This document shows, piece after piece, positions 9,220 through 18,511 of a stretch of 64,000 nucleotides of DNA (position 1 is the first letter of the stretch; each line of letters begins with the position of its first letter). Source of the DNA: an uncultured Candidatus Nitrosopumilus sp. (GTDB lineage Archaea > Thermoproteota > Nitrososphaeria > Nitrososphaerales > Nitrosopumilaceae); contig CATOSM010000001.1 in the NCBI GenBank assembly GCA_951812645.1, forward strand, positions 1,157,560-1,221,559, written 5' to 3'. Under the pieces are notes generated by a model, which saw nothing but the letters and a program-made list of their open reading frames with translations, did not search any database and was not told where the DNA came from. Both the position numbers and the translations under genes were made by a program.

Positions 9220-9588
9220 CTAAGATTCTAGAACGATTTTATTATTGGAAAAAGACATTATCGAGCTTCCATGTTTTTTAATTTGAGTTTTTAATTCTTT
9301 ATCCATTGTGGCTATAATTATCCTATTTTTTGAAACATAATCCAATAATTCTTTATCAGCAAATGAACCAAGCATGGGAATGGTTTTGAAATTTTTGATG
9401 TAATTTAAGGTCGATTGAATTTCTCTTTTTTTTCCAGGTTGTTTTTCCAATTTAAATAATTCATTTTTTACAACTTCAGGCACTACAAAAGTAATTTGGC
9501 CTATTTCAACATCTAGATTATCCAAGTTTTTTATTCTGTTCGTAGCTAGATGAATTAGAAAATTTGTGTCACAGATTACTTCGACCAA
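9220..9588 (-). CDS. PIN domain protein next to aIF2gamma
   Basis: The 122-residue single-domain protein has the PIN acidic residues in VICDTNFLIHLAT (Asp at residue 7), VPEVVKNEL, ADKELLDYV and IIATMDKELK, placing it in the VapC9/Fcf1-like group. PIN domains are metal-dependent ribonucleases. It overlaps the 3' end of the aIF2gamma gene by 20 nt and has no antitoxin partner. A PIN gene coupled to aIF2gamma and S6e is a known archaeal arrangement, which points to a ribosome or RNA-processing job rather than a toxin. The target is unknown. Confidence 0.82.
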   Translation of the reverse strand: MVEVICDTNFLIHLATNRIKNLDNLDVEIGQITFVVPEVVKNELFKLEKQPGKKREIQSTLNYIKNFKTIPMLGSFADKELLDYVSKNRIIIATMDKELKTQIKKHGSSIMSFSNNKIVLES

Positions 9589-10843
9589 CTATTCCTGCAC
9601 CAATAAGTCTCCATCTTTCAGCAATTCTTCTACTAATTGCAACATTTCCACCTTCAAATATACATGCAGGTCTTCGTAATTCAATCTCAGTATTTTTTGA
9701 TTTTATTTTGATAACCTTGCCTAATACTGGCGCAGTACCAATGTTGAGTCTAAGTAATTCTCCAGATGAGATTGGTTGGACCTTAATATCCTCATTTGCA
9801 CCTACAGCAGAATCAAACAGATTCACTTCTAATTTTAACAAGGTTGAATTCTCGGGGAGGGTGCCAGGTTTGCCAATAACTGATCCTATGAATGAATCAC
9901 TTCTAGTCATTGCAGGATCTAATTTTGTTCCAATTGCAACTAAACCGCCGGGTTTTACCGATTCTACAATCCCTGCAGCAGTTCCCAAGGAAGTAATTTC
10001 TGTTAGTAGAGGCTCGTAGGTTTTTTTCTTTTCATTTATGATTCCAGGTTTAATTTCTATCTCATCTCCAATATTAAAAATTCCCTGAGTAAGACTTCCA
10101 CCTATGACACCTCCTTTGATATCCTTTAGTTTTATTCCTGGTTTGTTTACATCAAAGGAACGCAAAACATGCATTACAGTATCTGCTTTTTGATCTCTTT
10201 CAGGAGTTTTAATACTTGATTCGATTGCAGCAATAAGCGCATCAATATTTAATCCAGATTGTGCTGAAATTGGAATTACAGGCGCTTTTGCAGCATGACT
10301 TCCTTTAACAAATTTTGTAATTTCTTTATAATTAGAAAGGGCCTCTTGATAAGAAAGTAAATCAACCTTGTTTTGAACTACAACAATCTGTTGAATGCCA
10401 AGTGTTTGAAGTGCTAAAAGATGCTCTTTAGTTTGAGGTTTAGGTACTTTTTCATTTGCTGCAGCTAAAAGTAACGCACCGTCCATTAATGCAGAACCTG
10501 AAAGCATATTTGCCATAAGACTTTCGTGACCAGGACTGTCTACAAAACTAACTACTCTAGATAGTTCACTCTCTTTTCCACAGTTGTTACACTTTGGAGT
10601 AGTAGAATATCCCAAAGGTTCTTCACATTTTTTACACTTGTAAAATGCAGCATCAGAATATCCAACACGAATTGTAATCCCACGTTTGAGTTCTTGACTA
10701 TGAACACTAGTCCATGAACCAGTTAGAGCTTGAATAAGAGTAGTTTTTCCATGATCTACATGGCCAGCCGTACCAATGTTGACACATGGCTGATAACCAT
10801 ATTTTTTTATGTACCAATCGGGAAGAGTTTCTCTCCAATGCAT
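9569..10843 (-). CDS. Translation initiation factor aIF2 gamma subunit
   Basis: The 424-residue translational GTPase has G1 in GTAGHVDHGKTTL (residues ~24-36), a zinc knuckle in the G domain (CKKC and CNNC near residues 54-73), G3 DSPGHE, G4 NKVDL and a SAQSG G5 loop, then two beta-barrel domains. It is the core GTP- and tRNA-binding subunit of aIF2. It is 31 nt downstream of the S6e gene and overlaps the PIN gene, forming the archaeal S6e-aIF2gamma-PIN cluster. Confidence 0.96.
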   Translation of the reverse strand: MHWRETLPDWYIKKYGYQPCVNIGTAGHVDHGKTTLIQALTGSWTSVHSQELKRGITIRVGYSDAAFYKCKKCEEPLGYSTTPKCNNCGKESELSRVVSFVDSPGHESLMANMLSGSALMDGALLLAAANEKVPKPQTKEHLLALQTLGIQQIVVVQNKVDLLSYQEALSNYKEITKFVKGSHAAKAPVIPISAQSGLNIDALIAAIESSIKTPERDQKADTVMHVLRSFDVNKPGIKLKDIKGGVIGGSLTQGIFNIGDEIEIKPGIINEKKKTYEPLLTEITSLGTAAGIVESVKPGGLVAIGTKLDPAMTRSDSFIGSVIGKPGTLPENSTLLKLEVNLFDSAVGANEDIKVQPISSGELLRLNIGTAPVLGKVIKIKSKNTEIELRRPACIFEGGNVAISRRIAERWRLIGAGIVGRSNL

Positions 10844-10874
10844 GAGTCAAAAAACGAAATCGGTATATGTTAAG

Positions 10875-11276
10875 TTATTCTTTTTTATCTTCAGTTTTTT
10901 CTTCTGCAGCTTCTTCAGCAGGAGCTTCAACTGGCAATTCTCCATCAAATTTACAATTTACTTGATAGGTTTCTTCAGAGACGGTATTTCCACGCATTAG
11001 TTTTCTTTTTCGTTGTCCATGTTCTGCATCTTGTAATCCAACTCCTCTAGAGAGTAAAACTTTTTTTCTTGCGGCACCATGAACATCATTTCTCATTGGA
11101 ACGCCAGATTTATCGCTACCACCAGTAAGTTTTAATTTTCCAGATAGTCCTACGATAGACGCATCAGTTTCATTTCCTAATTGTAAACCCAGCAAAGGAT
11201 TAGCATCACTATCCTTGAGCTCTTTTGAAAGAGATTTTCCTTTTACGTCAGATATTGTAAGTTTGAAGTTAGCCAA
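10875..11276 (-). CDS. rps6e: Ribosomal protein S6e (eS6) with acidic tail
   Basis: The 133-residue protein has the S6e core: GGSDKSGVPMRNDVHGAARK followed by RKRKLMRGNTVSEETYQVN. After the usual archaeal end it carries a short Glu/Ala/Lys tail (EEAAEEKTEDKKE), which could be disordered. It is a small-subunit ribosomal protein and leads the cluster with aIF2gamma. The spacer to 11350 is the divergent promoter region shared with the small zinc-ribbon gene. Confidence 0.95.
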   Translation of the reverse strand: MANFKLTISDVKGKSLSKELKDSDANPLLGLQLGNETDASIVGLSGKLKLTGGSDKSGVPMRNDVHGAARKKVLLSRGVGLQDAEHGQRKRKLMRGNTVSEETYQVNCKFDGELPVEAPAEEAAEEKTEDKKE

Positions 11277-11350
11277 TTATTTCAAAAAAAAGTTGAACGA
11301 CTAATTAACCTTTGGACATAATTTTTAAATCAACAATCATAATGGTGGGC

Positions 11351-11473
11351 ATGGCAGAAAAAATCACATGTCCAAGATGTGATAAAGAAATGGTAGACAT
11401 GCAAGCGTGTCATATGTTTTGTCCAAATTGTGGAGCCCATTTAGATTGTTCGGATAAAGGAAGTTATTGGTAA
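11351..11473 (+). CDS. Small double-CxxC zinc-ribbon protein
   Basis: A 40-codon ORF encodes a protein with ITCPRCDKEM and FCPNCGAHLDC, two CxxC knuckles typical of a rubredoxin-like or zinc-ribbon fold, plus one further cysteine. The AT-rich box ATTTTTAAAT (11321-11330) lies about 25 nt before the ATG at 11351, favouring that leaderless start; an ATG at 11342 would add three residues. Function is unknown; such mini-ribbons usually bind nucleic acid or protein partners. It lies tail to tail with another small ribbon gene. Confidence 0.75.
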   Translation: MAEKITCPRCDKEMVDMQACHMFCPNCGAHLDCSDKGSYW

Positions 11474-11647
11474 TTAAATTCCAGGTCTATCTGGAATGTA
11501 TTCAGATGACATGTTAATTGCTTGATCTTTCATGATTTCAATATACGTTTCGTAATCTGCCTCAAAATTACAATGAGGACACTTTACTTTAGTTACATTA
11601 TCGTCTAATATTGCAACTTTTTCACATTCAGGGCATCTTGCATCCAT
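11474..11647 (-). CDS. Small zinc-ribbon protein, 57 aa
   Basis: A 57-codon ORF begins MDARCPECEKVAILDDN, continues with VKCPHCNFEADYETYIEIM and ends ...SEYIPDRPGI. The two CxxC pairs make a one-ribbon domain followed by a short helix, like archaeal Lrp-independent or transcription-factor-like ribbons. It converges on the 40-aa ribbon gene: its stop starts one base after the neighbour's stop. No specific function can be assigned. Confidence 0.75.
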   Translation of the reverse strand: MDARCPECEKVAILDDNVTKVKCPHCNFEADYETYIEIMKDQAINMSSEYIPDRPGI

Positions 11648-11699
11648 GTTTTGGATTACCAGTGAAGATATTTAATCATAGTTGCTGAAATTATTCCAA

Positions 11700-11773
11700 G
11701 CGGAGTTAGTTTAGTCCGGTATGACGTCAGCTTCCCAAGCTGAAGGCCGCGGGTTCAAATCCCGCACTCCGCA
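11700..11773 (+). tRNA. tRNA-Gly (anticodon CCC)
   Basis: The segment folds as a cloverleaf: acceptor GCGGAGT pairs with ACTCCGC, the T arm is GCGGG-TTCAAAT-CCCGC, and the anticodon arm is TCAGC-TTCCCAA-GCTGA, with CCC as anticodon and A as discriminator at 11773. The D arm is weaker but has the expected GG. No intron and no encoded CCA are present. The convergent gene on the other strand ends at 11774, directly against the tRNA. Confidence 0.95.
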
Positions 11774-12736
11774 TCATAATTCTCTTATTGCCTGTTCTAT
11801 CATACCCCTATCAGAAGCTTTGGGATAATATTTTAGATAGTTTTTAAGATCATCTTTTGCTTGAGGGTTGTTATTTTGTTTTTCTCTAAGATAGGCACGA
11901 TTTTTGTAAATTTTTGCAGATCTTTTCGGATTAATTTCTATGGCTTTGGTGTAATAATTTTCTGCTTTTCCAAACTCGTTTGTTTTAAGATAAAAATTTC
12001 CTAAACCATTAAGAGTCAGATATGATCTCTTGTTAATTTGTAAGCATTTTTTATAATACTTTACGCAATCAGTAGAATTCTGAGCATTTAGCACAGCACC
12101 AAGTAGATTCAAAGCTGTTGAATTACTTTCATCTAATTCTATAGCCTGTTTTAGTGATTCAAGAGCTTCGGAAGTATTTTTTAAAATATTTTGTTTTTCA
12201 GAAATAAGACACAATCTGTTTGACTTGTTGCCAGAATCATTTTCAAAATTTACAGATGTTAAAATATCAGATGGAGCTAAAGCTAGTAATAATCTTCCTT
12301 CCTCATACCATTCTTTATCAAAAACATCTTGAGGGATTGCACCTTCTTGTTGTTCGCCTTGTTGGTTACCTTTCTGGATATAATGCAAAATTGTTTTTTC
12401 TTTTTCATCATAACCTGTAATTACAGAAGCATGTTGAGTAATTTCAGGTATTCCTGGAAGAATCACAATTGGCGGAATTCCCAGATCAATGATGTTTTTT
12501 AGTTCAGTTAGCGATGAATGAACGATTTTGCATGTTAAGCCATGTCTTTCAGCAATTTCAATTCCTTCAATCAAAACACTGCCATCAAATCCAGAATATT
12601 TCTTTGCGGACTCGAGCGCTTCGGCCATGGGCAAATCAATATTCCAATATTTTGATACCACGTTGATGGGTAAAGGTAGACAGATATTTTCATCATCTAC
12701 AAGAGGCAAGAGTAATTCATGGTTTTCTTCTTCCAT
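11774..12736 (-). CDS. C39-like peptidase domain plus TPR repeats
   Basis: With the ATG at 12736 the protein is 320 residues (a TTG at 12769 would add 11). The first ~150 residues resemble the C39-like papain fold: a cysteine in NICLPLPINVVSKYW and a histidine in TQHASVITGYDE followed by an acidic stretch, as in catalytic Cys/His sites. From about residue 195 there are at least three TPR units (for example LKTNEFGKAENYYTKAIEIN). There is no signal peptide or membrane helix, so a cytoplasmic protease or binding scaffold is likely. It lies 33 nt after guaA on the same strand. Confidence 0.7.
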   Translation of the reverse strand: MEEENHELLLPLVDDENICLPLPINVVSKYWNIDLPMAEALESAKKYSGFDGSVLIEGIEIAERHGLTCKIVHSSLTELKNIIDLGIPPIVILPGIPEITQHASVITGYDEKEKTILHYIQKGNQQGEQQEGAIPQDVFDKEWYEEGRLLLALAPSDILTSVNFENDSGNKSNRLCLISEKQNILKNTSEALESLKQAIELDESNSTALNLLGAVLNAQNSTDCVKYYKKCLQINKRSYLTLNGLGNFYLKTNEFGKAENYYTKAIEINPKRSAKIYKNRAYLREKQNNNPQAKDDLKNYLKYYPKASDRGMIEQAIREL

Positions 12737-12769
12737 AAAACAAAGAATCTTCAGAGTTATTAAAATCAA

Positions 12770-13312
12770 TCAAAGAGAGCAGAACTTTTCGATTAAATCA
12801 TTACCATCTTTACTCATTTCAGGATGGAATTGGGTTCCAAAAATTGGTTTTTCATCATATTGAATGATTTCATATTTGCAATTATTTGATTTTGCAAGCG
12901 GAATTAAGGCAGTAGGTAATTTTGATATTTCAAAACCGTGACTTTCGAATACCTCCAAGGGATCAGTGCAAAAAGAATTTTTTAACACGGGTTGAATTGA
13001 TTCGATTCCTTTTTGAAGAGTAGGTATTTTTCTAATGGTACCGCCTAAAGTTAGGGCTAAAATTTCTGCGCCATAGCAGATTCCAAGCAATTTATTATTA
13101 TTTTTGATACAGTATTTGATTACTTTCGAATTAACTTCATTAATCTTTTTTTCATTTTTTCGGCGTCCAGAAAGGATGAAAGAGTCATATTTTGAAAGTG
13201 AATCTAATTGTAAAGATTGTGGTGAATATTTTTCAAATAAAATGTTTTTTTGGTTTAAAAAATCGGTTAGTTGTTTTGTGTAGATGGAGCCATTGTCAAC
13301 AACAAGAAGCAA
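12770..13312 (-). CDS. guaA: GMP synthase glutaminase subunit GuaA (GATase)
   Basis: The 180-residue class I amidotransferase has the nucleophile in LLGICYGAEILA, then GGTIRK, and the His-Glu pair in FGTQFHPEM. Archaea often split GMP synthetase into a GATase and a PP-ATPase subunit, and the length fits the former. It would release ammonia from glutamine for XMP amination. The TTG start follows the stop of the upstream UPF0182 gene with no gap, so translation is likely coupled. The ATPase half is not in the window. Another class I GATase role cannot be excluded. Confidence 0.8.
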   Translation of the reverse strand: MLLVVDNGSIYTKQLTDFLNQKNILFEKYSPQSLQLDSLSKYDSFILSGRRKNEKKINEVNSKVIKYCIKNNNKLLGICYGAEILALTLGGTIRKIPTLQKGIESIQPVLKNSFCTDPLEVFESHGFEISKLPTALIPLAKSNNCKYEIIQYDEKPIFGTQFHPEMSKDGNDLIEKFCSL

Positions 13313-16168
13313 TTAGTTGCCTACCTCAATTGACACATAATGTATCTCAGGAAGTTCATCCTTAACTAATACAGTTCCAATGTTAAGATTCCCATCTTCT
13401 TCCCACATGAAGACTCTATCAGTACGTGGCACTACAAAGTCATCAATGAATTTAGACAAGAATTCCTCAGTCTCAGATTGATCACTTTCAGTAAAGAAGA
13501 ATATTTCACCCTCATTAAATGATAGTGGGATCTGGATAGATGTTGGCTCAGAAATAGAAATTCCGTTTACTGTGAATATGTCCTTTATGATATCAATTCT
13601 GTTACTTCTGTCTAATTCGACATAATCATCATCAGCAGTAGTTGTAGTAGATGCAACACCTGAAACTTTCTTCAAGTATGCCTCAAATGCTTCTTCTTGG
13701 GTGTCACCCAAACCTACAAAATACTCTCCATTAAAGGCTGCACCAACGGCTGCAATAGTTCCCAGTTGGGCAACGACACCACCCGCACCTGCAGTATAAA
13801 CAGGAATAAAGTAAATATCATGATCACCTACACGATACAGAATATTATCACCAATCCTTGGATTTCTCAATAACGTCTTTAGTTGTGCAAATTCTGGATC
13901 CCTATCAAGTGCTTCTCGTACTGCAGTAGGACCAATCAGTTTAGTAGTAGAGTTTAGTGGGACTTCATAGAACTGTAAATCTCCCAGTTTGGCAAGGTCA
14001 TTTTCTACTACCATATATCCAGCAAGGTTTCTGCCTTGGGAACCCCTTAATTCTAATGAAAGTAATCCCAAAAATTCAGTTCGTTCAAAACCAGGCGGTT
14101 TGGCTTCAACATAGTAAGTATCAAGACCGCGTGGAATTTCATAGAATTCATTGGCTTGGATAAATGTCTCTACATTGGTAACATGGTATATGTTGTACAT
14201 TTCAGTTTTCCAATTAAACAATTCAACGGGATACCGTATTTGCTCTTCTAACCATGATGGCATTGGTTGGAATTGTTCGGAATATTGACTGGCAAACATA
14301 TCAGTAAAGAAATCATCACCTGTTTTTAGTAGTTGAATGTCACCATTGTAAGAATCAACAAGTGCATATCCTACTAAACGCAGGTAAGGATTTCCAACAG
14401 ACCAAGGAACGTCACTTGTATCAAATCCAATAATTAATGGGATTAACCAATAGGAATTTTCTCCATCAGTTACAGGAAGCGAATCTAATTCTTTTCCAAA
14501 TAAATCATATAGGAAATAAGGATACAAAGTTTCCATTCTGTCATGAACGTCCTTGTATCTCATAATATGAACGGATTCTCCTGGAAATGAGAGCAAAAAG
14601 TTTGGCTCAAATATCCAACTTAATGGAGGTGCAACGTCTAATCCACCTATTCCAGAATAAGATACCCCACCAAGTTCAGCGCTGGAATCTCCCCTTGAGT
14701 TTGGATAGCCAGACCAAGTTTGTTCAAACAATCCGCCCTCGCCATAGTAAATTTCCCTTTGTTTGAAAAATTCCCCACTATCAACAATTTGTCCATCTGT
14801 AGCTTCCAGTGTAAGAAATCCATCAGGTACGTGAGTATAAACAAGATGTTCGTTATACCATCTATTTTCAAGGCTAACAGATGTTGGTAAAATCGGTTTC
14901 ATTGATGCAGTCCAATACAGAGTATTATTGAAACGAAGTATGTCATTATCTTCAAAGTCGACATATGGAATCAAACCAATTTCAGGCTTTAATTTTGCAA
15001 AAGCTGCTTCCCAATCCCAAACACGTATTACATCAAGAACATCACTGTTTTGTTTTACATAATTTTTGATATTATTTGTGGAAACTGACGTTAATTGGAC
15101 GTCATGAGTATTTTCTTGTACATTATTTAGTTCTCCAAGATAACGATTCACACCAATCTGTTGGGCAGTATATGGTCCCAAAAACTCAATCTTCTTTGCA
15201 TCAGCAATACTGTTGTTAACTGAAACAAAACCCAAAACAATTATTGCAATTGCAAGAATTGTTAAGAATCGAATGTATACGTCCCTCTTAAACATGTGAG
15301 TTAGTACGCGTGCCCTGATTCTATCAACTATTGAAAATGCGATTAATGCAGCGCCAATAACTAGGGTACCGCCGATTACATATCTCGTATTATAATCGAT
15401 TTGATCTGTGAAAAATAAATTAAATCCTGCCCAAAGTATGCCAATACCAATTATTCCTTCAATAGTTGAAACATAGTTTAGATACCGTGGTTTGCCTCCT
15501 TTTGAATCTTGCAAAAATGACGTAATCACATTGATTATTCTGTGAATTCCAACATACAGCATTAAACGAAGTCCAATTGCTGCAAGTAATGGCGGAATCA
15601 ATACTACCAAAGCTGGAATCATTGGCACTACATTTTCTGCAGCATAGTTTGGATCAGTTTCAGGAGTTACAAACGGTAGAGAAAATAAAGAAGGCAGGTG
15701 TTCGATTCCCAAAGTATTTCCATCTATAAATGACATGGCTGCAAAACCAAACATGATATTTGCAAAGAAAGCTCCAAAAAGCAAGACTTTGGTAATCTGC
15801 CAGATTACAAATTGCGCTGAAGATAGCTTGTAGTCTCTAAAGCTTTGCACAGTACTTGATACTGGCTGTTGTCCACCAGATCCTAAAAATCCAATTGCAG
15901 AACTGATTGCATACCAGAAAATGGAAGAACGTCCAGCAATGTTGACTCTAACTAGTGCTATGGTGGACAAAATAATTGTAGAAACAAGTGTGTAGTAGAG
16001 GGGTTTGCTAAATTGATCGCCAAACTCGGTGAAATTCATAGATAAAATTACTGCCTGATTTCCCACCATGGTGAAAATAGCTACTCCGATTATTGCCACA
16101 ATGATTAATCTGATGTATTTCCCAGTATCAGGTGGCGGAGCTTGCTTATCAGTAGAGGCGCTATACAA
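13313..16168 (-). CDS. UPF0182 family membrane protein
   Basis: The 951-residue protein has seven or so hydrophobic segments in the first ~320 residues and then a large domain predicted outside the membrane, matching the UPF0182 family (900-1000 aa in actinobacteria, cyanobacteria and archaea). Family-like motifs are WDWEAAFAKLKPEIGLIPY and FFTDMFASQYSEQFQPMPSW. The function is unknown. The start used is TTG at 16168. It is probably cotranscribed with guaA downstream, while primase lies upstream on the same strand after a 47-nt gap. Confidence 0.9.
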   Translation of the reverse strand: MYSASTDKQAPPPDTGKYIRLIIVAIIGVAIFTMVGNQAVILSMNFTEFGDQFSKPLYYTLVSTIILSTIALVRVNIAGRSSIFWYAISSAIGFLGSGGQQPVSSTVQSFRDYKLSSAQFVIWQITKVLLFGAFFANIMFGFAAMSFIDGNTLGIEHLPSLFSLPFVTPETDPNYAAENVVPMIPALVVLIPPLLAAIGLRLMLYVGIHRIINVITSFLQDSKGGKPRYLNYVSTIEGIIGIGILWAGFNLFFTDQIDYNTRYVIGGTLVIGAALIAFSIVDRIRARVLTHMFKRDVYIRFLTILAIAIIVLGFVSVNNSIADAKKIEFLGPYTAQQIGVNRYLGELNNVQENTHDVQLTSVSTNNIKNYVKQNSDVLDVIRVWDWEAAFAKLKPEIGLIPYVDFEDNDILRFNNTLYWTASMKPILPTSVSLENRWYNEHLVYTHVPDGFLTLEATDGQIVDSGEFFKQREIYYGEGGLFEQTWSGYPNSRGDSSAELGGVSYSGIGGLDVAPPLSWIFEPNFLLSFPGESVHIMRYKDVHDRMETLYPYFLYDLFGKELDSLPVTDGENSYWLIPLIIGFDTSDVPWSVGNPYLRLVGYALVDSYNGDIQLLKTGDDFFTDMFASQYSEQFQPMPSWLEEQIRYPVELFNWKTEMYNIYHVTNVETFIQANEFYEIPRGLDTYYVEAKPPGFERTEFLGLLSLELRGSQGRNLAGYMVVENDLAKLGDLQFYEVPLNSTTKLIGPTAVREALDRDPEFAQLKTLLRNPRIGDNILYRVGDHDIYFIPVYTAGAGGVVAQLGTIAAVGAAFNGEYFVGLGDTQEEAFEAYLKKVSGVASTTTTADDDYVELDRSNRIDIIKDIFTVNGISISEPTSIQIPLSFNEGEIFFFTESDQSETEEFLSKFIDDFVVPRTDRVFMWEEDGNLNIGTVLVKDELPEIHYVSIEVGN

Positions 16169-16215
16169 AACTAAGTTTTCTTGAGATTCGGTAAATTAAT
16201 GTCTTACCGGTAAAA

Positions 16216-17337
16216 TCAAGCTATTCTAGCTAGTTTTTTACAAATCATATAAACTGCAGCAAACGTAGGAACCGTAATTTTTTCATTAACATAAGGCCCG
16301 AATTTTTTATTTTTTAATCTAAATTCAATTGGACAATTCGCCATAACCTCTACAGAGTCACCACTAAGAAAAGATGCTTCAACATATGGATCAAATTTTG
16401 TCAGATCGTTACACCGTATTTTTGTTAGCCCACTTTTACTGTTAATAGAACCGGGTAATCTGAAAATTCTATGTATATCCATTGTTACGTTGGGATCAAT
16501 TTTTACACCGATAGTTTCAGATGCGTCATCCAAAGTTTTTTGAAATGACGAATAACCGTTGCCAAGTAATTCTGTAATTATTTTTGAGCGTTTTGATTTT
16601 GAGCCAAAAACTTGTTTAGAAAATCTTCCTCCCCATCCTTTGTCTTCAAAATCTGCAAATAATTTTTTGTCAGGTTTGTGTTTATTCATTCCAATTGTTT
16701 CAGGAATAATTCCACGAAACGAAATATAATCAGTTAATTCAGAACGTTCTCTAGAACCAATCTCTTGGAATTGTGAGTCATAAGCATAAACATGGAATCC
16801 CTCATTGCCAGAAAAATATACTTGGATATTTTCTTTGGACAAGGCAAGATCATCTATTAAAACTTCGGATAATTTTGAAACTTCGGTTTTTGAACCGTCA
16901 ATACAATTCTTGCAAGGTAAAGATTTTTTTTCTAATTTAGTGGAATTGCATTTTAGGCATTGAGAAAGATTTTTAGAAACTTCATTGCATTCATTACAAA
17001 TTGAAACTGTATGGTTTTCTCTACAGGATAAATTAAGATCCTTTGCATCAATATCAAAAATTAGATCAGCCTCCTTCCAATCTTTTTCATTCATTGGCAA
17101 ATTAGGAAATGTATAGTATGCGTTTGAGCAATACACGTCAGATGGGGTGCTTTGTATGAGCATCAAATGTAATTCTTTGTCGTCCTTTAGAGCAATATGA
17201 CGTGTCATTCCAGAATTAAATTTTTGATACCCAAATTCTCTTTCTGGAGTTCTTTTAGGTACTTTGATTTGATCAAAATGATCAAAATAGTATTTTTTAA
17301 ACGAGTTCTCTAGAAATCTGATATCAGTTTCTTGCAT
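16216..17337 (-). CDS. priS: DNA primase small (catalytic) subunit PriS
   Basis: The 373-residue protein has the archaeo-eukaryotic primase catalytic acid motif LIFDIDAKDL (residues ~93-102), a cysteine-rich zinc insertion just after it (CNECN, CLKC, CKNC), and the FSGNEGFHVYAYD and DIHRIFRLPGSINS motifs. It makes RNA primers as a heterodimer with PriL. Its ATG overlaps the priL stop by one base, so the two subunits are translated from one message. The zinc insertion has more cysteines than in many archaeal homologues. Confidence 0.95.
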   Translation of the reverse strand: MQETDIRFLENSFKKYYFDHFDQIKVPKRTPEREFGYQKFNSGMTRHIALKDDKELHLMLIQSTPSDVYCSNAYYTFPNLPMNEKDWKEADLIFDIDAKDLNLSCRENHTVSICNECNEVSKNLSQCLKCNSTKLEKKSLPCKNCIDGSKTEVSKLSEVLIDDLALSKENIQVYFSGNEGFHVYAYDSQFQEIGSRERSELTDYISFRGIIPETIGMNKHKPDKKLFADFEDKGWGGRFSKQVFGSKSKRSKIITELLGNGYSSFQKTLDDASETIGVKIDPNVTMDIHRIFRLPGSINSKSGLTKIRCNDLTKFDPYVEASFLSGDSVEVMANCPIEFRLKNKKFGPYVNEKITVPTFAAVYMICKKLARIA

Positions 17338-18428
17338 TATTTCCTCTTCCTTCCAAATTGTAAGGGATTAATGATGTTATCACATTCTGATGTTGCAAAA
17401 CAAAGATCTTGTGTTTTTAATTTTTCGCATGATGGACAAGAATATTTGGTACCGCTTCCTGATGTTCCTGCTAAATGATTTAGCTGGTATAATGTTACAC
17501 GCTCATTGTAATCAGGGGCATTTTTGAATAACGGTGCAATTTGTTCAACTGTCTGTCCCTTAGACAAAAGAAAAGTTGCAAGCATAAATCTTCCAGAATG
17601 AGGGAGGTTTTCACCTTTTTCAAGTACGTCAGTTGCGTGTTTTACGCATGGAGGATATTCTCCAGTATCTACAGTATGGATTACAAATTTTTTTCCTAAT
17701 AAAATAAGCCTGTTTACGTAATCCTCAAATCCAGGAATCATTTCAGGAGTTTTTCCTTTACTGATTTTTTGATCAATGTATTTTCCTAATTCTTTTCTTA
17801 TCAACCTAACAGTATGATGTGAGGATAAATGCACTTTTCCATTTGCAACTTTTCTATTAATTAATTTCCATTCACGTTCATGAAATTGAATTGAACGTGT
17901 GAGATAATCTGATACATTAACCAACCATTCGTCTTGGGCTGAAGTTAAACTTCCTTCTTCTTTTTCTTCAGGTTGAGAAATTTCAATGCCAGAAATTTCT
18001 TTAACTATTTGAACGGCTACTACTCTTATAGATTTGTGTGTATCAGTAAGAAGTACGGAACCGCTAGGATTGTTAGATATTTTCAAAGTCCCTTCCAATA
18101 ATTTTTCTGCACGTCTTGACTCTTGCATTGAAAATCTCTTGATTAGGGTATGCATGCCACTTAACTTCAGTAGAACAATTGCCAATAGAAATGAGAAGAT
18201 TTCCCTGGGAAGTGCGGCATCTTTTGAAGCATGATCCCCGTCTAGATCTGATTTGTATATTTTTCCATCAGCTGCTACTGTAATTCTCTCATATGCCCTA
18301 TCGATTATCTGCTTCAAGTCAGGATCTGTACCAAATTGCTCAAGTGAAAACCCTTGATCCTTCAAATACTGACCGGCATCTGCCAAAAAGGGATATTTTG
18401 CAATTTCGTCTTGACCGAGTGCAAGCAT
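17337..18428 (-). CDS. priL: DNA primase large subunit PriL
   Basis: The 363-residue protein has the PriL C-terminal iron-sulfur domain: YPPCVKHA, LPHSGRFMLATFLL, KYSCPSCEKL and LCFAT carry four cysteines for a [4Fe-4S] cluster. PriL regulates product length and primer transfer. It comes first in a two-gene unit with priS, and a divergent promoter spacer (18429-18511) separates it from nfo. The start ATG gives MLALGQDEIAKYPFLADAG, a normal N-terminus for the family. Confidence 0.95.
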   Translation of the reverse strand: MLALGQDEIAKYPFLADAGQYLKDQGFSLEQFGTDPDLKQIIDRAYERITVAADGKIYKSDLDGDHASKDAALPREIFSFLLAIVLLKLSGMHTLIKRFSMQESRRAEKLLEGTLKISNNPSGSVLLTDTHKSIRVVAVQIVKEISGIEISQPEEKEEGSLTSAQDEWLVNVSDYLTRSIQFHEREWKLINRKVANGKVHLSSHHTVRLIRKELGKYIDQKISKGKTPEMIPGFEDYVNRLILLGKKFVIHTVDTGEYPPCVKHATDVLEKGENLPHSGRFMLATFLLSKGQTVEQIAPLFKNAPDYNERVTLYQLNHLAGTSGSGTKYSCPSCEKLKTQDLCFATSECDNIINPLQFGRKRK

Positions 18429-18511
18429 GAAAGTGATTCCCCTAGTTTACTTAAAAATCTGATTTTTTGAATTTGGTGCTGGTTTAAATTATGTTTTAAA
18501 AAATATTACAC

